Positions 56,606 through 64,000 of a stretch of 64,000 nt of DNA are shown here, one piece after another. Below the pieces are notes generated by a model. It worked only from the letters and a program-made list of their open reading frames with translations. It was not told the DNA's origin and did not search any database. Origin of the DNA: Puccinia triticina (Eukaryota > Basidiomycota > Pucciniomycetes > Pucciniales > Pucciniaceae); contig NC_070571.1 of the NCBI RefSeq assembly GCF_026914185.1, forward strand, positions 4,898,001 through 4,962,000, given 5' to 3'. The position numbers were made by a program, and so were the translations under genes. Each line of letters begins with the position of its first letter. Within the stretch, counting starts at the first letter, position 1.

Positions 56606-58009
56606 GTGAGAAAGTGAGTATTTTTATGAACCCATGGAATATCTCCTGGGATCCTAACCAATATATTCCATCAGGAAACTTTATATGACAAGAAAAATTG
56701 ACTTTTACTGTTAATATTTGTTTCATTTAGGCAGGTGCAGATTCAATCTACAAAATATTTGATCACATACAAATTTCAGAGGGAAGCCAAAGATTTTTTC
56801 TTTCAACATTTCTTTTTCCCCTTCTGCATGTCTACACTTTCAGATTTGATCTTGGTTCTGTTGATTAATTCTGTTATTCATATTTCTCTTATCAAATCTG
56901 GCTTTTTTTTCAAAAACAAAAGAAAAAAAAATTCAAAAAAAAAAAAAAATGGAACATATTTAATTTTCAAACTGTGAAAAAATCCTTGTGCACTGCAGAA
57001 ATTGTCCACTCAAATTCCTGTTGAAAGTGTGTGGTAGTGTACAAACCTTTGTGCGCTGCAAATGAAAAAGATGAATTTCTAATCTTTATTGCTGTCAGCC
57101 AGCAGAGATGACTTTTCTTTGTTAATTTCTTGGAATTTTTGAGACCCTCAGTTTGAAAGAAAAAAAAAACTAGGGCCTTTTTTGGTGCCAAAGAATTCCT
57201 TGATATATTGAGGATTATTGGGTAGAGATGGCAAACAGGTAATTGTTGCTGGATATCCAGTAACTGTTGGCAGGTACCCGTCTTACCGTACAGGTAGCTG
57301 CTGGCAGGTGCTGGGTGTCCAGTCTGAGTGAAATTTGAGGCAGGTACCTGCACCCGTCTCAGGTAACTGGGTTTGAAGTTCCTACCCTAAAGGGCAGGGG
57401 TGGCTCTAAGTGCCAGTTTGCGGGTACCCAGTGCCTGTAGGCGGGTAACTGTCTGTTGTTGCAGGTACCCTCTACTAGCAGGTGCCGGGTGCAGGCGTGG
57501 GTGTCAGGAATTGGTGAAACTTCAGGGGGGTACCTGCACCTGCCAGAGGTACTCAGGTGCCATATTCCATCTCTATTATTGTGAAATCTGATCAAGTTTT
57601 GGTGGGCCTGATTGTCTCACTCTTTTTTCTCTCTGTGCATTGCTGATCTGCATCCAGTACGCTGTAAATCCTCACTGCCCCTTCATCTCAAGCCTCAACA
57701 CCAAGAGCTCATCTGTGATTTTGCTTTTGTCTCAAGAGGTTTAAAACTTTGCAGGCTCCATGAAACCCCCAAAGGAGTAGTGGTTGAATCACAACTTCAG
57801 CAAGGCAATGGCAAAATGGGGTGAGTTTTAGCCAGTACCCATATAATAATGAGACAGTGCAAGGAATGGATACCTGCATGTTTTTGAGCCATCCAATACA
57901 CCTTTGCAAGAAAGGTTCAGGCGGGGAGAGTGTTTCAGATTGATTCCCATCAATAAAATCAGTACATTCAATTGTGTGATCTTCAGATTATTTATCAGCT
58001 TGTTACAGC
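56606..58009. other. Spacer between secreted-family copies 2 and 3
   Basis: No gene seen. Contains the A-rich 3' flank of copy 2 and the GGTACC-type repeat at 57230-57560. Confidence 0.5.
57230..57560. repeat. Degenerate GGCAGGTACC-rich repeat
   Basis: Motifs such as GGCAGGTACCTGC, GCGGGTACCCAG and GCAGGTACCCTC recur at 15-40-bp spacing on both strands. A shorter relative lies at 2186-2280. It probably belongs to a dispersed repeat family of this genome. Confidence 0.6.
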
Positions 58010-58363
58010 CATGATGATCACAAGTTTCATCGATTTCTCTGGCCTTCTGGCCTGGCAAATGTATTTGGTAGTATGTAAACTGACTTTGGCCAAACCTGCA
58101 TCAATGGCTCAATGAAATCCAATTGGGGGCAGTAAGGAACTTGCACAACCCAAAAACCGCAAGTAAATGGCACAATAAACTTTCTGGGGTGAGCACTGCA
58201 CCTGTACAATGCATTCAAACCTGTGTGTTGTTGAGCCGTGCTATACTTCTTTTCAAGAAGTGTTCTGGCGGGAAAGGTGTTTCAGAGCTGGCTTTCCAGC
58301 AACAATGTTGGGCGAACCAAGATACATTGGTATATTTGATTGTGTGATTCTCAGCTATTTAAT
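58010..58363 (+). promoter_or_regulatory. Conserved upstream region of secreted-family copy 3
   Basis: Two blocks match the region upstream of copy 2. One is CACAAGTTTCATCGAT near 58020 (compare 53580-53600). The other is TGTGATTCTCAGCTATTTAA (58341-58362; compare 53760-53779), which includes the TATA-like CTATTTAAT 147 bp before the start codon. Confidence 0.55.
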
Positions 58364-58509
58364 CCCCCCCAGGCTTGCACTGATTCTTCTCCCTAGTGTC
58401 TTTGCTTGTTGTTAACATATTAAATCTTCTTTGTGTTTAAAACTTTTTATACTGAAAATTTACAGTCTAGAATTATATTTGGCTTGATCATTATCAGGAT
58501 TATCCAAAC

Positions 58510-60517
58510 ATGCTTTACCAATTCCACATATGTATCTTCCTAGCAGTTTTCCTCCAAGGGTCCTTCATAGGTGGGAAAAGGTTGGAAAAACGAATGCACA
58601 GCTGGGAGCGCGGCTGGGAAGGCTTGATTAATCCCGCCTGGAAAGGTGAGCTTAATCCTGCCCAATTTTGTCCCAATGTCATACTCACTAAAATTTGAAC
58701 TATAAAAACATTTATAAATAGAACAAAACGGGTACAATGCAGCAGCATATAAGTGTGATGCTGACTCTCCTTCAACGGATCTCAAAGGCAGGTTTTTGTT
58801 ATTTAAATCCATATGAGAGAGAATCAAAAAAGCTGACACTGTTCATGAAATCAGAGTACCCAAGAAGGCTCTATTCTGAGCTCAATCAATCAAAAAGTGA
58901 AGAACTACTTGGGGTGTTTGATGAAGTTGGTGAGTTTTCAAATTCTGATTTATTCCTATCTCTCTCAGGCTTACTCATTCTGACACCTTTGTGCTAATAC
59001 TGCACCTATGTATCACAATAAAGGAAGAATATTGTATAATTTGTCAAGTGTTGGTGAGTTAACAGTTTGACAACTTGAGTCATCAAGGCAGAAAATTCAC
59101 AAGAAAAGCTAATAAGTGTAGATTCAGCAGGGGAAAATCATCAGGAGTATCTTGATCTCAGGATTATTCGTACAGATACGGAGGAATTAATGGGAAATTA
59201 TGTCAAGGCAGCACTACAGGTGATACCAGAAAGCGATGCTGCTAGTAACATGGAACCAATGCTTTTTGAATTGTCAAATTTTTATGGGAGAAAACTTGCC
59301 CCACTGCTTGCAAGACACCTTCTAGAACCAAGATATTTCAATGAAGAAGTTAAGAAACAAGAAGGAGAAGCTCATCTTGCAATATTGAAGGAAATTCTGA
59401 TCTCAGAGCGTGGTGGAGACAGCTTGCCACAAGAAGAATTTGTCTTGGTTAAAAATGTACTCAGTGCAATTCGTCTCCTGTGCCAATATAAATTCATCAC
59501 ACCGGAAGAAGTGAAAGACTTTTTCAAAGATGAAGGAGTAATCAAGACGCTGGGGAGACACCTTGTCCGCTGTTATGATGAACAATACCCCAACCTCGTT
59601 AATTTTAAAAGCTTCATACCTGACATGGATTTCTTAAGGAAAGATTCCAAAACCAATCAATACCATTGGTGGCTAAACCGTAAGCAGAAAACTGGGCCAT
59701 CCCAATTGAAAACAGATCATGACTAACAAAGTTGGAATTCCTGTTTGAAATTTTTATTAAAGTGATTGACGAAACCACTGAGGGGAAGATTCTGTTCCGA
59801 TCAATGCAGAAGCTGTTTGCAAACATGGCACCCCGACGAGTTTTAGATGGCGATATGTCATCATCCAAATGGGCAGTCTTCCTTGATGAAGGGCTCTATC
59901 AGGGATTTGAATGGAAAGGCTCTGCCGTAGACCCTCACAAAAATCAATTGGCTTGTTTGAAGGCTTACATTGAGGATATTTCACAAGACCAATCAACAAC
60001 CGACAGCCTTGAAGAGGTGTTATCAAACTACTGGATTAGAAATTTAATATTCAGATACAATGCCAATAGCATAGGTTATGCGCTGTACGAATCCGGAAGA
60101 CGTGATCTCTTGAACCAACATGACATGACTGGGAAGATCATCCAAATCCAAACAACTCGCAACAGGTTTTTTGAGGAAAATGGGTGGTTTGACCCAAACG
60201 CTTCGCCAATAAGGATTCATAGCGCTCAAAAGATTGTGGAATTTGAACAGAACAAACACAAACAAACCCCAAACCGTTACATGAATCTGAAAGCTGAATA
60301 CGAGAGTTTGTTGGAGAAATCAGTAAAAATTACTGGATTTCATCACTATGGGATGCGTTTAATTTTAGACAGATTCAACAAAGATGATCCAATCAATCTT
60401 ATGAATGGATGGCTCAATCCGATTGATCATGTAATTATCTCCCCAGCAGACAAGCCGGGCACCTCAAAGCTGAAAAAATTGAAAAAAACGCTTAAGAATT
60501 TAATAGGTTACCAGTAG
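58510..60517 (+). CDS. Secreted family protein, copy 3 (candidate effector)
   Basis: Exons 58510-58645, 58722-58791, 58865-58929, 59122-59679 and 59763-60517. The 1584 nt close in frame as 527 aa. The small exon 4 of copies 1 and 2 is missing and the exon 3-5 phase still fits. A signal peptide (residues 1-21, LAVFLQGSFIG) precedes GKRLEKRM with Lys-Arg, NPAWKG and then Y-N-A-A-A. Family blocks: FVLVKNVLSAIRLLCQY, LGRHLVRCYDEQYPNL, PDMDFL; then AVFLDEGLYQGFEWKGS, EEVLSNYWIRNLIFRYNAN, RNRFFEENGWFDPN. The body is closest to copy 1 in exon 6 (KILFRSMQKLFANMAPRRV), while the promoter is closest to copy 2. Function unknown. Confidence 0.88.
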
Positions 60518-61211
60518 GGGGAAAAATGGCCATTCATGTAAGTACATGGAACAATTACTTGGATAAGAACCAGTATGATTCCAGTCAATGACTGCAGAGG
60601 ATGAGAGGGAGTATGTCGTGTGGCTGATTTACATTCTCTTTGGGCAGGTGCACTGGTCAGTGGAAATTGTGATCACCTCACAAGTTCATGGAGAGGGGCC
60701 AAAATCAATAATCTTCAAGATTTCCAGTTTTTTTTTTCTTTTTTCTTTATTTCCTCTGTCCCTTCTACCATTTCCGTGTTGAATCTTTGTTACTTGTTCC
60801 AGTTAGTCCTAATATTTTTCTTCATATGTTTCTCTTGACTGCAACAATGTGGCCATTATAAGTTTGTTTCAGAAAGTGCATGTTGCTTGTGTGCTCCAAT
60901 GCGGCCACCAAGAAAGTTGTTTCCATTCCTGCCGTTTGGAATGAGTCACTGCGAGAGCCTGGGCAAGGGGTTGCCTTTATCTTGAGTAGCCTGCATCTAG
61001 TGCCGATTACATACTCAGAGCCCTATGATCAAATGGCAGGAGGAGGGGGAGATTTCCAGGGAGGGTTTCCGATTGAGTTTGGATCGATGTCGGGCTTGGC
61101 GGGCTGGATACATGCGCTGGAACGCTGGCGGGTGCAGGGGCAGTGCACCCAACTGGGAAGACGGACAAGCCCGGCCGGCGCGCGGGAGACGGCCAGCCCA
61201 CGAACCGCACC
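60518..61211. other. Spacer before STR2
   Basis: No separate gene. The first half is AT-rich 3' flank of copy 3. From about 61020 the DNA becomes GC-rich as STR2 approaches. An ORF is open from 60880 in the frame of STR2 exon 2, but it lacks family similarity before 61474. Confidence 0.5.
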
Positions 61212-63319
61212 ATGCCAGCGCCGAGCGACGGACACGCCGCCGAACTGGGCTCATCGGTGCCCATCTGCACCCCACACGCCGTCTCCGTCTCGCTGCCGAC
61301 CTGGAAGGACAACGTCGACTACGAGCTGGGGCTCGACCGAGTCCATGCCAGGCTCACCACGGGCTATCCGCGCTTCTTCATCCACCAGGACATCCAGAAG
61401 GCTCGCCTGTCTCGCTCTTCTCTCCCCTCCCTCCGCGCGGACAAGCACTGACTTCGCCTGGGTGTCTGCACAGCTCGCTGAGATCTGTCGCGCTGCCCAT
61501 GCCCTGTCGGCCCAGGAACGCTGCATCCTCTTCCCGTCCGAGAAAGCCGCCAACCTGTGCCGGAAGTTCGTTGCCGACCAGGCGCTGAAGCAAGGCCTCT
61601 CCGAGCCACGCCTCGAGAAGCGCTGTCGGATGGTCCGCTTCGAGGCCTCTTCGGGGAAGCCGTCGAGTCCAGTGACCACCCGTCCCGAGCCTCCCCTGCG
61701 CGTCTTCGTGCTCTTCGTGCCGGACCAGAAGATCTTCGGGCTCGCTCGCACCTTCTGGCAACACACCGGCCTCGGCATCTCCTCCCGGTTCGCCGAACGG
61801 GCGCTGCGGCTCATGGGCTCATGTCCCGTGCGAGAGTCCGCCCGGAACCCGCTCAGCCCGAGCCTCGACGACTTCCCCTCGCCTCCCAACTCGCCCGCGG
61901 CTGCCCCGCGGCGCTACAACGTCAAGCAGAGCCCGATGTTCCCGCTGCCTGCGCCGCCCATCACCCCCCGGGTCGAAACGGACGAAAACACATCGACCTA
62001 CGTCGAGGAGCGCTACGGCCGCAACCTGCCCATCCAGCATGTCCAGGGCGCCAAGCTAGCACTCCGCCGCCGGATCGCCGACATCCTCGTCGAGACCCCG
62101 CCCTCCGACCGCTCCACCAGTCCGCCGGCAGCACTCAACCTCAAGCGCTCCGAGCGGGGCGCCGGGCAATTGACCGAGTCCGACATCTATCTGTACCCCA
62201 CCGGGATGAGCTCGATCTTCTACGCCCATCAACTGGCCATGGCCATCCAGGCACGTCTCCGCCCCGGGCAGGAGATCGGCAAGAGCATCTCCTTCGGATT
62301 CCCGTACACCGACACCCTCAAGATCATCGAGAAGTGGGGCCCCGGCGCACACTTCTTTGGCCACGGCGAATCCGAAGACCTTGCCGCTCTGGCCCAGCTG
62401 CTCGCCCACAACCAGGCCCAGGGGCGGCCGCCGATCGCCGCCCTGTTCTGCGAATTCCCCTCCAACCCGCTCCTCAAATCCCCCGACCTCGTTCGTCTTC
62501 GCGAGCTGGCGGACCAGTATGGCTTCCTGGTCGTCATCGATGAGACCATCGGAAACTTTCTGAACGTCGAGGTCCTGCCATATGCTGATATTCTGGTCAG
62601 CTCGCTCACCAAGGTGTTCAGCGGAGACAGCAACGTGATGGGCGGCAGGTGAGATACACCCATCCCTTCCCCTCGCCCACTCCCCCATGGAGAATACAGA
62701 TCTCACGCTCTTTTGGCACCGACACACAACTGGACCAAAAAGCATGATCATCAACCCGTCGCAGAAGCACCACAGCACGTTGAAGGCGCTCCTGGACGGA
62801 GACCCGACGAGCGGGAGCGGGATGTACGAGGACACATACTTCGGCGAAGATGCGATATTCATGGAGCGCAACTCGCGCGACTTCCGGACGCGGGTGGCCA
62901 AGATCAACACGAACGCGAGTGGGATATGTGCGTATCTAAAGAGCCTGACCGAGTCGGGGGACAACAAGATCATCAAGGCGATCCATTATCCGCGATACAC
63001 GACGCCGGAGAACTACGAGACGTGTCGGCGGAAGCAGCCCCCAGGCGGCTACGGCGGCCTGTTCAGCATCATCTTCAACGACCATGCCTCCTGTGCCACG
63101 TTTTACGACCATCTCCGCTCGTACAAGGGCCCCTCCCTCGGCACCAACTTCACCCTCTCCTCGCCCTACGTCATCCTCGCCCACTTCCACGAGCTCGAGT
63201 GGGCGAGTCAGTTCGGCGTTGATGCTAATCTTATCAGGGTCTCCGTCGGCTTGGAGGACTTGGACACGCTGCTCGAGTGGTTCAAAGACGCCTTCCTGGT
63301 CGCTAACTCCTCTTCGTGA
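61212..63319 (+). CDS. STR2: Cystathionine gamma-synthase (STR2-like)
   Basis: PLP-dependent enzyme of trans-sulphuration: joins cysteine to an activated homoserine to make cystathionine on the route to homocysteine and methionine. Exons 61212-61400, 61474-62648 and 62743-63319. The 1941 nt give 646 aa, like yeast Str2 (about 640). Intron 2 is GT-AG. Intron 1 (73 bp) fits only with a GC donor (AAG, then GCTCGCC), because the frames on either side then join as IHQDIQK-LAEICRAAHAL. Cys/Met-enzyme motifs: LYPTGMSSIFYAHQL, FGFPYTDTLKI, CEFPSNPLLKSPDL, VVIDETIGNF, and the PLP-lysine box SSLTKVFSGDSNVMGG with Lys at about residue 443. C-terminal: YSLHYPRYTTPENY-like region, NFTLSSPYVILAHFHELEWA and LIRVSVGLED. 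It is very GC-rich, like Kap123. Confidence 0.93.
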
Positions 63320-64000
63320 CACTTATTACCCTTCTTTTACTGCTCATCTACATCTTCTCCCTCTCATCCAATGCATTACAAAAGAACAGACCTGAATATG
63401 TGGTGGGGTCACCGCAAAACATTCGTGTCTTCTTTTTGCTGGAGCCAGTCAGCTTGTCTGCTGCAATACTCCACCAAAGCCCGTGGCCCCTGCTCTCACA
63501 GTTGAACTTATCCAATCCTGGGATAAGAAGACCATGCTTCTCTGGCATCCAGAAGAAAATAGGGATGTAGACTGAAATCAAGCTTGGGCTGGATGCAGCG
63601 AGCGTTGCTTGTGGTGGATGCAGAATGTTTTGAGAGCTTTGAGGGCAATGAGCAGGGATTTCACTGCAATCGAACTTGAGATTGGGACTTTTGAATCATC
63701 AACTGTGAGGCATGCAAATCCCTAGCCTAACAAAGCCTCGCGAGGCTGCCGAGAGCCATGCGCAAAGTGCATGCGAGGCTTATACCCAAGACAACGGAGC
63801 TCGCGGATCTGAGTTTGAGGTGTAATTCTCTCTTTTTCTACATTTTAGATTCCACCACTCACAATGCCGCTGAACATTTTTCAAAGGACTAGCGCTGCTT
63901 GATTGTGCAGCAATCCCTCTGTTCAGATTTCTTTTTCCTTTTTTTGGACATGCTCTCATTCCCCGGTAGTGTTGACTTTCTTTTTGTTGTTTTTTCCCCC
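63320..64000. other. STR2 downstream region
   Basis: No gene seen. A perfect 14-bp palindrome AGCCTCGCGAGGCT lies at 63734-63747, and a related GCATGCGAGGCT follows near 63769-63780. Confidence 0.5.

Noticed and set aside
61557..62543. 328-codon plus-strand frame rich in Arg, Pro and Ala
   Set aside because: A shadow frame of STR2 exon 2; the STR2 frame carries all the enzyme motifs.

Overview
The window is nuclear DNA from a filamentous basidiomycete. The best guess is a rust fungus (Pucciniales, Puccinia-like), and that guess is an inference. It rests on many short introns of about 45-190 bp in host genes, GT-AG with a few apparent GC-AG, on a very high transposon load, and on three paralogous secreted proteins of the candidate-effector kind. 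Coding DNA is a minority of the 64 kb.

Host genes I could assemble exon by exon with a frame that closes: a Kap123/importin-4 karyopherin (minus, 9868-14076, 9 exons, 1078 aa); a small secreted protein with a Nis1-like layout (minus, 15285-15925, 4 exons, 143 aa); the wybutosine enzyme TYW1 (minus, 27590-30287, 8 exons, 703 aa); cystathionine gamma-synthase, STR2-like (plus, 61212-63319, 3 exons, 646 aa); and three members of one secreted-protein family (plus, 16393-18385, 54623-56605 and 58510-60517; 543, 529 and 527 aa).

Mobile DNA, left to right. 611-1723 is a dead DD34E transposase. 6248-8630 is a very young non-autonomous LTR element: identical 318-bp LTRs, 5-bp target duplication, and a 530-aa proline-rich ORF with a decayed integrase zinc finger. 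19325-20560 is an element with fold-back ends. 21099-22196 is an element with 38-bp perfect inverted ends, CACTA-like. 30935-35295 is a DNA transposon with inverted repeats of about 520 bp and two convergent genes: a DD34E transposase and a protein ending in a SAM-like domain. 35909-40316 is a second, diverged element with the same two genes in the same arrangement. 40736-52520 is a LINE with a poly(A) tail and a 7-bp target duplication. It is interrupted by a Ty3/gypsy LTR element (41993-49876) whose 3' LTR is cut short and fused to the LINE reverse transcriptase. 52728-52903 is a MITE.

The secreted family appears to have been a local cluster. Today about 35 kb of transposons plus TYW1 separate copy 1 from copies 2 and 3. 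Copy 2 also has an exact 682-bp tandem duplication of its promoter and first four exons.

The most unusual items are four. First, the two-gene DD34E/SAM transposon architecture, present twice. Second, a roughly 80-95-bp repeat starting with GTAAGT and ending with GTGAGC, found four times at module boundaries of the gypsy element. Third, its primer-binding site, which keeps about 50 nt complementary to the 3' half of a mature tRNA-Tyr. Fourth, the duplicated promoter/N-terminus of a candidate effector. Exon boundaries were deduced by eye from splice signals, frame closure and paralogue or family similarity. No search was run.
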